From positions 110,470-174,469 of the forward strand of contig DIVG01000029.1 in the NCBI GenBank assembly GCA_002422425.1: 64,000 bases of DNA, written 5' to 3'. Position numbers and translations under genes: made by a program. Shown in pieces: positions 47,301 through 54,782 of the stretch. The first letter of the stretch is position 1, and each line of letters begins with the position of its first letter. This stretch comes from Akkermansiaceae bacterium UBA6138. GTDB taxonomy: Bacteria; Verrucomicrobiota; Verrucomicrobiia; Verrucomicrobiales; DEV007. The notes under the pieces were generated by a model. The model did not search any database. It saw nothing but the letters and a program-made list of their open reading frames with translations, and was not told the DNA's origin.

Positions 47301-47542
47301 TCCCAGGAATCGCGGTCAGCCTGCCAGCGGACCCGCAGTTTTTTGAAAAGATCCTTTTGCGAAGAGCCAAGCGCACTCCACTGGCTCGCAAGATTCATAT
47401 TCTCCTCCACCGCATAGCTGAGGCGCTGGGAGTAGCGGCCCCACGTCATCCTGGCAAGGAGCAGACCTATGCAGAAAAATACAATCGCCGAGACCCCTAC
47501 CGGGAGCCAGTTTTTGAGGAGAAAGAGAGAAATATCGTGCAT
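44321..47542 (-). CDS. 1073-residue coiled-coil protein with C-terminal OmpA domain
   Basis: One N-terminal span (NWLPVGVSAIVFFCIGLLLARMTWGR), then roughly 850 residues of nearly uninterrupted coiled coil (heptads rich in Glu, Leu, Ala and Arg), then a short linker and an OmpA/MotB-type domain at the end (YFNEGTATLSSTELEKIDLC to ARRVEMIVAP). In the domain, ERLSAARADAVRERLL gives the peptidoglycan-binding Arg region, but the segment that normally has T-D reads YAGSEGN, so the peptidoglycan-binding Asp is missing. Such a protein could bridge the inner membrane and the cell wall over a long distance. Co-oriented with three other genes of the unit. Confidence 0.88.
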   Translation of the reverse strand: MHDISLFLLKNWLPVGVSAIVFFCIGLLLARMTWGRYSQRLSYAVEENMNLASQWSALGSSQKDLFKKLRVRWQADRDSWERSLAEKEKRIETLTLTLTSSGKEIPAEVVADQGLREKIRELEAQLDRERAEYRQWRDEASGVPVVSPVATAMAAAAPVESAEAVAASEFQARIRDLEQDLIDTHDELHDVRAEYQKQLALVEALEAKLIGNPLGKVPGEPALAVQRIATLEAKLAAAEAASVGQAAEVAQWRALLPQRAREICEIRRRSGSLIESSGESNARLLRDLEELSAVVAGRGEEITALETALRVKSDALEAAEGKVVEFELLQRRKVSLQAELNDAYHEMYDVRRALNLRLAEITTLEERLSGLDLVEARNEELAGQLESAREELAGLLQHGSMNEDRLTALTEEVADLRARLIDRNLERESLQNELTRTRHELSDARLAYTVSAEDYQKALAQMEELEAIIEDRSTEVNDLATELRTQRDLVRQLKNTLAEAEGELEALNDESRRLNAEVTARTAFVEEQRRRIVDLELALSERYDELNAVRVDVDESSKHARYHEARSRQLEAELDRRRDEFAASDERVASAEEAVDAAQVRVAALSAQLEQSANSLVQLQEELSLVSRDKDDTIRELDHAILRIGKLEEAATLREAQLEAISEELSDSSRRAEDLDIRLNRLNTELEAAREEQEVSRLAVVGLEEALRSSDERAIQLSSRLEEKEAEVSALLAELEGLRVSIKTREADEAEASTRLEAMQAEYEARLGELEAAIAAAGDERDLITKQQGEEKSRITAEVEALRETIAEQLARLEVETEGRSQSLAEVEALREKLEQRSESIRELQDQLSGIMLQRAARDNEISLLKEKLLVVGIELSAARQAGAPDPFTSFTSQEVAEPLVDEVSLAAAIHRSLTAEVSGEEEGIALEELLHKTTHHTPRKDAEPAPTALTSGGKKSVAGSDDDHTVYFNEGTATLSSTELEKIDLCARVIRRFGRKVEVTVIGYAGSEGNPDRNERLSAARADAVRERLLERGVSQNLVTVRGAGQDRRFSDGKARRVEMIVAPVAVAETVN

Positions 47543-47574
47543 CTTGAGTTTGTGTTTGGAAACGTTTGGGAAAG

Positions 47575-47814
47575 TTACTCTTTGGCGCCGGAAAGCTCGG
47601 ACTTGATTCGGGAAATCTCGTCACTCGTTTTTTCGTAATCAGCGAAAGCAGCGCGATTTCCCTCTTCGACCTTCTCGGCGAACTTACGTGTATTCCTCCA
47701 GATAATCCAGCCGATGAAAGAGCCGAGGAGCAGGCACACGCCTCCACCGATGAGGAGAGTTACTCCCCAATCGAGGAGGTAGCTTTCAGCATGGGGGGTG
47801 AGAGAGGGCGACAT
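47575..47814 (-). CDS. small single-span membrane protein
   Basis: A 79-residue protein: one membrane span (WGVTLLIGGGVCLLLGSFIGWIIWR) followed by a charged helical tail (KFAEKVEEGNRAAFADYEKTSDEISRIKSELSG). Same plan as the product of 44023-44310. It lies 16 bases after the preceding gene's stop and 32 before the next start, so it is part of the unit. Function unknown. Confidence 0.72.
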   Translation of the reverse strand: MSPSLTPHAESYLLDWGVTLLIGGGVCLLLGSFIGWIIWRNTRKFAEKVEEGNRAAFADYEKTSDEISRIKSELSGAKE

Positions 47815-47830
47815 GGGGTAGAAGTGAGGT

Positions 47831-49681
47831 TCAGGGCACGGGGACGGGGGCTTCTTCTGCGGGAGGCTTCAGCGAAATGTCAACGCGGCGAGCCCTCCAT
47901 CGCTGACCGGGGCGCAGATTGGAGACGTTCTCAACGGTCGCCGCCGTTTCGATTGCACTGACTTCAAGCCCCAGTCGCTCCAGCTCGGCAACCACGGCAT
48001 CCGCACGACGCAGGCTCAGCTCGCGATTTTTTTCCGCATTCCCAAGGTTATCGGCCACACCAGTGACGACGAGAGAGAGCGCCACGTTCGCCTTTTTCAA
48101 GGTCTCAACGAGGGCGGAGATCTTCGCTCGTTCGTCGGAACCGAGAATCTCGCTTCCCATATCAAAATAGAGGGGAGATTCTTTTAATGCCGCAGAGAGG
48201 GTATCACGCAGCGGCGGCGTAAGAGGTGTTTTGGGAGCGGGGGTATCGACATGAAGCAGATCGTTCTGGATCGTGAAGTTCGCTGGCACCGTATTCACCG
48301 CAATGTTCTGCATGATCTGCCTGTCGGAAAGAGCACGGGTGACGCCCTCCATCACAAACCGGTTTTCTTCGGACCTAAAAGTGCCACGCTCGACCCGGCG
48401 AAGAGCCTCTGAAAAAAACTCGGGCAGGCGGGCGACCCACTCGTCGCCGGGACTGGCGGGGACCACTTCGATCTCGTTTTTAACAGTGAGCTGCGGGAAC
48501 ATCGCCACGAGCCTCTCCTCCAGGCGTCCCGGTAGCATCTCATCGGAAAGTTTGCCGGAAAAAATGAGAAGTTCCCCTTCATAAACCGCAAGGAATCGTT
48601 GTCCGTCCCCCTCAGAGCGTCCGGGCGGCGCAATCGTGATATCAGCGATAATCGCGATAGCCGGTTCGGTCTCTGCCAACTGGCTCAGTCCCGCCTCCAT
48701 CGTCCTGAACGTTTCCTCATCGGGTGACGTCCCCCGCAGGCGAATTCGGGACCCGGTGAATTCAGCCGTCATCTCGCCGGTGAGCCCCTTGAGCAGGGCC
48801 GGGAAAACGATCGGCAGCGATCCCAACCAGGGGGCGCGCGCCCTGTCTTTCACCATTTCGATGCGGTCGATAATCGACACTGAGGGATCAACCGCCCCCC
48901 GGAGTGCCCCGAGCAGGACAGCTCTGTCCGCTTCCTCTGAAAGCACCCCGCTCAGTGTGACCCCAAAGCGGTTGCGGGTCAGCTTGATCTCGGTGCTGCG
49001 CAGGAAAGTATCGGGAGTCTTCACCGCAATTTGATCGACGATGTTCCCCGGCGCGATACTCTCCGCAAGCTCAAGAAGACCGGCGCGAATTCCATGGTTG
49101 GGGACGGTGCCGTTCATCGTCAGGTGACCGTCTTTAAAAAACACCTCCGCCTCCCCGGAGTGGGCGAAAAGTCCGCTCGCAAGCGAGGCGAACTCGGCCA
49201 TTTCGGGAAAGGAGATCTGACGGGGGTCGAACCCGATCAGGTTCTCCACCCCCGCAATGCCGGGAAGGGCGTGGAGACGCGACGCGAGCAGACTGCGCGC
49301 CTCCTCGTCGGAAGGAGCGAGGACTCCCTCAATCTTCACAAGGTCGCTCCCGGGCGCTCTTGTCACGACTACGAGGGGCAATAAGGTGGGACGAATTGAA
49401 ATTGTGGTTTCAGTCTCCCCTGGCCAGTAGGCGGCGGGAAGCTCTCTTTTGAGCAGACCAATCAGTTTCGAGATGTCTTCAGGATTCTCAACGAATCCGG
49501 CGAGACCGGCATTAAAATGATCGAATTTCACCTCAACCCCCTCATAGCCCGCGCCACTAAGAACCACCAGCGCTCTTCGCTCCATCTCGGTTTCAAGATT
49601 ACCGCGAAGCGAGAGCTTCGCCAGTGCGACCGAACCAATCACGGCAAAAATAAAAAGAAGTATGATGACAAGGAACCTCAT
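47831..49681 (-). CDS. OmpA-domain protein with repeated alpha/beta units
   Basis: A 616-residue protein with one N-terminal span (RFLVIILLFIFAVIGSVALAKLSL) and several ~90-residue alpha/beta units resembling BON domains (KIEGVLAPSDEEARSLL, TLSGVLSEEADRAVL, IFSGKLSDEM). It ends with an OmpA-type domain: PLYFDMGSEILGSDERAKISAL, TGVADNLGNAEKNRELSLRRADAVV, ARRVDISL. The peptidoglycan-binding Asp (VADN) and Arg (LSLRRA) are both present. First gene of the unit, under a near-consensus promoter. Probably anchors the inner membrane to peptidoglycan. Confidence 0.87.
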   Translation of the reverse strand: MRFLVIILLFIFAVIGSVALAKLSLRGNLETEMERRALVVLSGAGYEGVEVKFDHFNAGLAGFVENPEDISKLIGLLKRELPAAYWPGETETTISIRPTLLPLVVVTRAPGSDLVKIEGVLAPSDEEARSLLASRLHALPGIAGVENLIGFDPRQISFPEMAEFASLASGLFAHSGEAEVFFKDGHLTMNGTVPNHGIRAGLLELAESIAPGNIVDQIAVKTPDTFLRSTEIKLTRNRFGVTLSGVLSEEADRAVLLGALRGAVDPSVSIIDRIEMVKDRARAPWLGSLPIVFPALLKGLTGEMTAEFTGSRIRLRGTSPDEETFRTMEAGLSQLAETEPAIAIIADITIAPPGRSEGDGQRFLAVYEGELLIFSGKLSDEMLPGRLEERLVAMFPQLTVKNEIEVVPASPGDEWVARLPEFFSEALRRVERGTFRSEENRFVMEGVTRALSDRQIMQNIAVNTVPANFTIQNDLLHVDTPAPKTPLTPPLRDTLSAALKESPLYFDMGSEILGSDERAKISALVETLKKANVALSLVVTGVADNLGNAEKNRELSLRRADAVVAELERLGLEVSAIETAATVENVSNLRPGQRWRARRVDISLKPPAEEAPVPVP

Positions 49682-49706
49682 CCAGTTCAGGTAAAATCAG
49701 AGTTCG

Positions 49707-49735
49707 ATTATAATCAATTTTTACAAAACTCTCAA
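49707..49735 (-). promoter_or_regulatory. near-consensus sigma-70 promoter of the OmpA unit
   Basis: On the minus strand: TTGAGA (49735-49730), a 17-base spacer, then TATAAT (49712-49707), which ends 26 bases before the ATG at 49681. -35 is 5/6 and -10 is 6/6 with ideal spacing, the best promoter I can read in the window. It should drive the four genes at 44023-49681. Confidence 0.8.
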
Positions 49736-49951
49736 GTCATGAGTCGCAAATTTTAAAAACTTAACCCAACCGAAGGAGGGTGGCTTTTTATAATTTTTAT
49801 AAATTATACTAACTCCCAGAAAAAACAAGCCGCTTCTTGCTGCTTGCCTCTTGCTTCTCTTCTGCAAATCCACCGTCTACCTTAGACCTAGCTCATTGGG
49901 ACGGCGCGGCGCGTCGGCTGCGAGACTGTCGCTTGCCCTTGCCTGGACGCG

Positions 49952-49985
49952 AAAAAGCCCGCTTCGTCTCCGGAAGCGGGCTTTC
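49952..49985 (-). terminator. intrinsic terminator of pnp
   Basis: On the minus strand after the pnp stop: AAAGCCCGCTTC, loop CGGAGAC, GAAGCGGGCT, then TTTTTCGCG. The stem is about 10 perfect GC-rich base pairs followed by a T tract, a textbook Rho-independent terminator. Confidence 0.9.
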
Positions 49986-50011
49986 ACTCAAAAGAGTTGC
50001 CGGTCCGATGA

Positions 50012-52150
50012 TCAGTCGGCCTTGTTGAGCTCGGCGGCGGCTTCGATGCCGCGCTCGGCCATAGCGGCCTTGCGGCTCAGCTTGACCCGGCCGCGCTCAT
50101 CGACACCGATGCACTTAGCGTAAACCATGTCACCGACCTTGACTACGTCGGTGACCTCGTTGACGCGGAAGTCGGCGAGCTCGGAGATGTGAACCATGCC
50201 GTCTTTACCCGGGAGGACCTCGACGAAGGCGCCGAAGTTCGTCGTGCTGACGACTTTGCCATAGTAAGTCGCGCCCACTTCGATCTCGGCGGTCGTGCGG
50301 CGAACAAGCTCGATCGCACGATTGAGGGCTTCCTGGTGCGCGGCGTAGATGCTCACGGTGCCGTCATCAGAGATATTGATGTCAGCGCCGGTCTCGGCCT
50401 GGATGCCCTTGATGTTCTTCCCGCCGGGGCCGATGAGCTCACCGATCTTCTGGGGATCGATCTTGATCGTCTCGATGCGGGGAGCGTGCTGACTGAGAGC
50501 TTTCGGGGCGGAAATGATGTTGTTCATCACCTCGAGGACCTGGAAACGACCCTTCGTGGCTTTGTCGACGCCTTCGAGAAGGATGTCGAGGGAAAGACCG
50601 GCGAGCTTGAGGTCGAGCTGGTAGCCCGTGACGCCTTCGCTGGTGCCGCACAGTTTGAAGTCCATGTCACCCATGAAGTCCTCGTTCCCGATGATGTCGA
50701 TCATCGTGACGTAGCGGTTGAGATTGTCGCCTTCGAACTCGGTCACGAGGCCGCAGGAGATCCCCGCGACGGGCCGGATGAGCGGAACGCCAGCGTCGAG
50801 CAGAGCCATGACACCCGAACAGACCGAGGCCATCGAGGTGGAGCCGTTCGACTCCATCACTTCGCTGGACACGCGGATCGCATAAGGGAAGTCGGCTTCT
50901 GGAGGGATAACCGGCTCGATCGACTTCTCGGCGAGAGCGCCGTGACCGATCTCGCGGCGGTTCATGCCGCCCATGCGACCGGTTTCACCGACGGAGAAAG
51001 GCGGGAAGTTGTAGTGGAGGATGAAACGCTTCGAGTCTTCGCCACCGGCGTAGTTGTCGAAATACTGCTTCTCGTCAGCCGGGGCGAGCGTCGTGATCGC
51101 GAGAGCCTGGGTTTCACCGCGGGCGAAGAGAGCGGAGCCGTGGGTGCGGGGGAGCACGCCGATTTCGCCCGAGAGCGGACGGATCGTATCGATATCGCGA
51201 CCGTCGCAGCGCTGCCCTTTGTCGAGGATGCTGATGCGGAAAGCTTTTTTCTGGAGGTAATCAAAAGCCTGGGAGATCGCGAACTCACCGGCGTCGGGGT
51301 ATTTTTCGAGGATTTTCGCGGAGACTTCCTTGCGGAGAGCGGAGACAGCGGCACCGCGCTCGATCTTGGAAGCCTTGTAAAGGGCGTCTTCGATGCGGTC
51401 TCCGGCGACTTCATAGGCAACTTCGAGGAGTTCGTCCTGCACTTCCATGAGGGCGACAGTGCGCTTGGTCTTGCCGGCGCGGCGGGCGAGTTCTTCCTGC
51501 GCGTCGAGAAGGGGCTGGATCGCCTTCTGGGCAAAGATGAGGGCCTCCTTGAACTTGGCGTCCGGCACTTCTTTGGCGCCACCCTCGATCATGATGACCT
51601 TGTCGCGGAGACCGACATAGACGAGATCGAGAGTGCTTTCCTCGCGCTCATCGAAGGTAGGGTTAACGATGAAGTCACCGCCAATGAGGCCGATACGAAC
51701 CGCTCCGATGGGGCCGGCGAAAGGAATGTCGGAAACGCAAAGCGCAGCCGAGGCACCGTTGATGCTCAGGATATCCGCGTCGTTGATGCCGTCGGCGCTG
51801 AGGAGCAGGGCGACGATCTGGGTGTCATAAAGATAGCCCTTGGGGAAAAGAGGGCGAAGAGGGCGGTCCGTCATCCGGCAGGTGAGGATCTCCTTCTCGG
51901 TGGGGCGGCCTTCACGTTTGAAGTAACCACCGGGGAAGCGCCCGGCAGCGGCGGCCTTTTCCTTGTATTCGACAGAGAGAGGGAACCAGTCCTGGCCCTC
52001 TTTCACTTTCGTCTGTGAGACGGCGGTCACGATGACCACAGTTTCACCGACCTGAACGGTCACGGCACCATCGGCAAGCTTGCCCATTTTGCCGGTTTCA
52101 ATCGTCATTTCCTGCGTGCCGACCTGGCACGTGATTTTTTCAATACTCAT
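50012..52150 (-). CDS. pnp: polyribonucleotide nucleotidyltransferase (PNPase)
   Basis: A 712-residue exoribonuclease with two RNase PH domains (catalytic half with DFMGDMDFKLCGT), a KH domain (IKIDPQKIGELIGPGGKNIKGI) and a C-terminal S1 domain (VGATYYGKVVSTTNFGAFVEVLPGKDGMVHISEL). It degrades RNA phosphorolytically from the 3' end. A good AAAGGAAAC ribosome-binding sequence precedes the ATG. Downstream of rpsO with a hairpin-rich 189-base spacer, as in many bacteria. Confidence 0.98.
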   Translation of the reverse strand: MSIEKITCQVGTQEMTIETGKMGKLADGAVTVQVGETVVIVTAVSQTKVKEGQDWFPLSVEYKEKAAAAGRFPGGYFKREGRPTEKEILTCRMTDRPLRPLFPKGYLYDTQIVALLLSADGINDADILSINGASAALCVSDIPFAGPIGAVRIGLIGGDFIVNPTFDEREESTLDLVYVGLRDKVIMIEGGAKEVPDAKFKEALIFAQKAIQPLLDAQEELARRAGKTKRTVALMEVQDELLEVAYEVAGDRIEDALYKASKIERGAAVSALRKEVSAKILEKYPDAGEFAISQAFDYLQKKAFRISILDKGQRCDGRDIDTIRPLSGEIGVLPRTHGSALFARGETQALAITTLAPADEKQYFDNYAGGEDSKRFILHYNFPPFSVGETGRMGGMNRREIGHGALAEKSIEPVIPPEADFPYAIRVSSEVMESNGSTSMASVCSGVMALLDAGVPLIRPVAGISCGLVTEFEGDNLNRYVTMIDIIGNEDFMGDMDFKLCGTSEGVTGYQLDLKLAGLSLDILLEGVDKATKGRFQVLEVMNNIISAPKALSQHAPRIETIKIDPQKIGELIGPGGKNIKGIQAETGADINISDDGTVSIYAAHQEALNRAIELVRRTTAEIEVGATYYGKVVSTTNFGAFVEVLPGKDGMVHISELADFRVNEVTDVVKVGDMVYAKCIGVDERGRVKLSRKAAMAERGIEAAAELNKAD

Positions 52151-52224
52151 ATGTTTCCTTTTTGCTTAAAAATTCGGGGATTCAGTGCGGCGCGGTTGAG
52201 GGACCGGCCTGCTGCAACTGAGAG

Positions 52225-52247
52225 CTCCGCCCGGGACGTGGGCGGAG
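52225..52247. promoter_or_regulatory. 8-bp hairpin in the pnp leader
   Basis: CTCCGCCC-GGGACGT-GGGCGGAG, perfect on both strands, 75 bases upstream of the pnp start. In other bacteria the rpsO-pnp spacer carries an RNase III processing stem through which PNPase controls its own mRNA; this hairpin is in the right place, but its role is inference. Confidence 0.5.
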
Positions 52248-52302
52248 ACGCCGTCATGAAGCGGAAATCGACGACAGCATGTCGCCGATGCCCCAAAACG
52301 GA

Positions 52303-52330
52303 GAAAGCGCCGGGGTAAACCGACGCTTTC
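52303..52330 (-). terminator. hairpin just downstream of rpsO (partial terminator or processing site)
   Basis: Minus strand: GAAAGCG-T-CGG-TTTACC-CCG-G-CGCTTTC directly after the rpsO stop. The stem is long and stable, but the following sequence is TCCGTTTTGG rather than a T tract, so it may attenuate or protect rather than stop transcription, letting pnp be read from rpsO. Confidence 0.5.
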
Positions 52331-52339
52331 AAAAATTAA

Positions 52340-52597
52340 TTAGCGGCGCAGACCGAGGGTCGCGAGCACTTTCTGATAGCGCTCAGCGTCCGTGCGAGCA
52401 AGGTAATCGAGAAGTTTACGACGGCGTGCGACGAGGCGCAGGAGACCGCGACGTGATGAGACGTCTTTTTTGTTGGCCGTGAGGTGGCCGGTGAGGTGGT
52501 TGATGCGCTCGGACATCAGTGCGATCTGCACGTCAGCGCTGCCGGTATCACGATCATGAAGCTGAAGCTCCACTGTTTTGTTGCTTAATTCACTCAT
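52340..52597 (-). CDS. rpsO: 30S ribosomal protein S15
   Basis: An 85-residue protein matching S15 along its length: FQLHD-like [75 protein letters not shown]15 binds 16S rRNA helices 20-22 and organises the platform. ATG 52597 is preceded by AAAGAGAG; the longer frame is not part of the family. Followed by pnp. Confidence 0.98.
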   Translation of the reverse strand: MSELSNKTVELQLHDRDTGSADVQIALMSERINHLTGHLTANKKDVSSRRGLLRLVARRRKLLDYLARTDAERYQKVLATLGLRR

Positions 52598-52611
52598 TTG
52601 CTCTCTTTGTT

Positions 52612-52628
52612 GGCATCGCCTTGATGCC
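52612..52628 (-). promoter_or_regulatory. small hairpin in the rpsO leader
   Basis: GGCATC-AAGGC-GATGCC on the minus strand, 14 bases upstream of the rpsO ATG. S15 represses its own mRNA in several bacteria through leader structures; this short stem is a candidate, with only position as evidence. Confidence 0.3.
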
Positions 52629-52761
52629 GGGTTGTTTTCCATATTTCAGGGCCTGAACGGAATCACATTTCATTCCCGATGCAATGGAAAAGATGTCATA
52701 AATGTCAGTTTTCCAGTAAAAAGCCGGACGTCCCTTCTGTCGTAATCGTATTCAATTCGTG

Positions 52762-53394
52762 ATGGCTTGCGAAGACTTAAAAATCCCGGAGACGATCCCG
52801 GTCATGGTGCTGGGAGGGGCGACTTTGTTCCCTCACGGCTACATGCCGCTTTTCATCTTCGAGAGGCGCTACCGGGCTATGCTCAATCATGCCCTCGAAC
52901 GCGATCGCATGTTCTGCATCGGTCACGCCCGCGCCGGGATCGGCGTGGAGTCGAGCACGGATCCTGTCCACCACATCACTACCGTCGGGCTGGTCCGCGC
53001 CTGCGTGACCCATCCCGACGGGACTTCGCATCTGATGCTCTCCGGGATTCAGCGGGTCGAGATCATCGGATGGGAGCAGCATGCCCCCTTCCGCATCGCT
53101 TCGATCGTCCCCCTGCCCTGCTACCTCGGTGATCCTTCGGCGGCGGCTTCGGCGGCGCTGGAACTGGTCGATCTCAGCAGTCGACTTTGTGGTGAGGGAC
53201 AGGGAATCTCGGAACAGCTTCGTGAACATCTCCGCTGCGTCAAAGACCCCACCGCCATCGCCGATGTCGTCGGGCAGAGTTTTGTGAACGACCCCGGCGA
53301 GCGCCAGAAGCTGCTCGAAATGAATAACGTGAACGAGCGGCTCGATTATCTCGTGAGCCATCTCAGCCACCTCATCGCCGCTGGCGGCAAGTGA
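52762..53394 (+). CDS. LON substrate-binding domain protein
   Basis: A 210-residue protein equal to the N-terminal domain of Lon protease: IPVMVLGGATLFPHGYMPLFIFERRYRAML, CIGHARAGIG, HITTVGLVRACVTHPDGTSHLMLSGIQRVEIIGW, then a helical part (GISEQLREHLRCVKDPTAIADVVGQSF, LEMNNVNERLDYLVSHLSHLI). No ATPase or protease domain follows. Such stand-alone proteins are widespread, with an unproven role, perhaps in protein quality control. ATG 52762 directly follows an in-frame GTG. Confidence 0.92.
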   Translation: MACEDLKIPETIPVMVLGGATLFPHGYMPLFIFERRYRAMLNHALERDRMFCIGHARAGIGVESSTDPVHHITTVGLVRACVTHPDGTSHLMLSGIQRVEIIGWEQHAPFRIASIVPLPCYLGDPSAAASAALELVDLSSRLCGEGQGISEQLREHLRCVKDPTAIADVVGQSFVNDPGERQKLLEMNNVNERLDYLVSHLSHLIAAGGK

Positions 53395-53782
53395 TCCCGC
53401 TACGGTCCGACGAAGCGGTGATGACTAGCCCGCTTGCGACAGTCTCGATGCGGGTTTCTTTACTTCCCTGCCAGGTGCCCTTTGCGGTGGCGGGTTTCCC
53501 TCTCGCTTTTCCGTCGGCCTTTCGACTAGTCGGCACGCCCTCAAGTTCGGGGCCGAGGTGCCATTTTCCGAAATGTCCCGTCGCGCAGCCGGCGGACTTG
53601 TGAGATCGGGCGAGGTTTGGGGTTTTGTAAAATTTGGTTGTGTTGTAGAGAGTTGTATTGTTCCAGCAGAGGCCGTCGAAGAGAATAAAGAGCACCTTCG
53701 ACCGATCCTGCGTGACGGCAGTCCCGCCAAAACAGATAGCAATCATAAGGATAACAATAAATATTAGTTTCCTCAAAATCAA
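53372..53782 (-). pseudogene. sulfatase remnant with large internal deletion
   Basis: An open frame of 136 codons starting with a signal-like hydrophobic stretch. Residues 27-60 (SKVLFILFDGLCWNNTTLYN, then TTKFYKTPNLARS) and 68-78 (ATGHFGKWHLGPE) are the start and a later strand of a type-I sulfatase, directly joined. The metal-binding and active-site Cys region that should lie between them is missing, and the expected DD pair reads FDGL. The tail (VASGLVITASSDRSGIT) is not matched. This is a gene fossil rather than a working enzyme. Confidence 0.7.
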
Positions 53783-53954
53783 CGGTTTAGGTAAATTTTG
53801 TGGAATTGCGGCGACTCGCTGGGGGGGGGCTGGAGGCGGAGGCGCCGATCGAGAAGACGCCGACGAGGACGAGCAAACGGGTAATCATGGGGGATTGAAT
53901 GATCGGTTACCCGATTCTCCACGAGCCTTTCCCAATTGCGCGGGGCCGTTACCC

Positions 53955-54473
53955 CTATTTCGCGAAGAGCGGCAATTTGGCGAAGCCGGCAAAAACCCCG
54001 GTGAAGGCCTTTTTGCGCGGCTCGGGAGACGGCGCGAGGTAGGTGCCGTTCGCTTTGCTGATCGCCAGAATCTGGGCCGCTTCCCACGCGGGGCGACCGG
54101 CTACGCTCACCGCCCAATAGGAGAGATGCGCACGAAAGCGGGCGTGAGCGGGAAACGTTGACTTGTCACACTCGGCAAGGAGAAGGTTCAGGAACTCCAG
54201 ATCACACTCCGCCTGAGAGGATCCGATCGTGTCGTAGCAGGCGTCATGCCGTCGACAGGCGGCGCGGAAGTCCGCCCCGGCACAGCCCTGGAAAAAAAGG
54301 TAGCGCAGTGGCCCCTTGATCGAATCGGGACCGCAGGGACGGCGCTCCAGAAGACTGAGCTTTTTTTCGCACTCCGCGCAATCGTTGCCCCGCGCGTCTG
54401 GCGCGACAACTCCGCACAAGAGCACAAGACTCCAGAAGAAAAGGGAAAGACTGATCTGGCGGACGGACCTCAT
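53955..54473 (-). CDS. secreted phospholipase A2-like protein
   Basis: A 172-residue protein with a signal peptide (SLFFWSLVLLCGVVAPDARG). The active-site signature of secreted PLA2 is present: AACRRHDACYDT, with Cys73, the catalytic His76-Asp77 and Cys79, followed by AECDLEFLNLLLAEC (Cys90-Asp91, Cys102). The canonical C-C-x-x-H-D pattern reads A-C-R-R-H-D, so one disulfide Cys is lost. The family hydrolyses the sn-2 ester of phospholipids. Ten cysteines are in the frame, eight of them in the mature part. It lies between decayed gene fragments. Confidence 0.75.
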   Translation of the reverse strand: MRSVRQISLSLFFWSLVLLCGVVAPDARGNDCAECEKKLSLLERRPCGPDSIKGPLRYLFFQGCAGADFRAACRRHDACYDTIGSSQAECDLEFLNLLLAECDKSTFPAHARFRAHLSYWAVSVAGRPAWEAAQILAISKANGTYLAPSPEPRKKAFTGVFAGFAKLPLFAK

Positions 54474-54524
54474 CGTTCTGGAGACGTCTATTTTATTCGT
54501 GCTTCTGTCAAGGTTTGATCCGCT

Positions 54525-54782
54525 TCATGGCGATATCATCAGGTTCGATTGCAGCTTCGGCTGGGCCTCGATCTTCAGATGTTTCGCAAAAAAATCATCG
54601 GCCGCCTCGACGCAGTTGTTAAATGCCCTTTGCTGCCCGAGAAAGGCGTGCGGCGCTCCGGGGATGAAAACAAGGCCGGTGGGGATATCGAGTTCTGCCA
54701 GATCGGAGCGGGTCTCGACCGCATGGGCGCTAGAGTTGTCGAGCTCTCCGGTCATGAAGAGGCGACGCCACGACCGCGTCAG
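54525..54782 (-). pseudogene. C-terminal fragment of an alpha/beta-hydrolase (esterase)
   Basis: About 85 codons: LFMTGELDNSSAHAVETRSDLAEL, then IPTGLVFIPGAPHAFLGQQ and AADDFFAKHLKI. This is the C-terminal part of BD-FAE/acetylesterase-type hydrolases, where Asp of (T)GELD and His of PGAPH are the acid and base of the triad. The upstream two thirds, including the Ser nucleophile, are gone; the frame continues into unrelated sequence. Confidence 0.6.

Larger units (their letters stand above)
49682..50011. other. 330-base intergenic region between the OmpA unit and pnp
   Basis: It holds the promoter of the leftward OmpA unit, an AT-rich stretch (49780-49812, including a second TATAAT-like element), and the pnp terminator. 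No gene is supported. Confidence 0.6.

Noticed and set aside
44321..47542. Possible tandem repeats or CRISPR-like repetition in the long coiled-coil gene
   Set aside because: The repetition is heptad-level amino-acid bias; no identical DNA repeat with regular spacers is visible.
50189..52018. 609-codon plus-strand frame over pnp
   Set aside because: Shadow of pnp; repeated Asp/Glu/Gly composition and no family resemblance.
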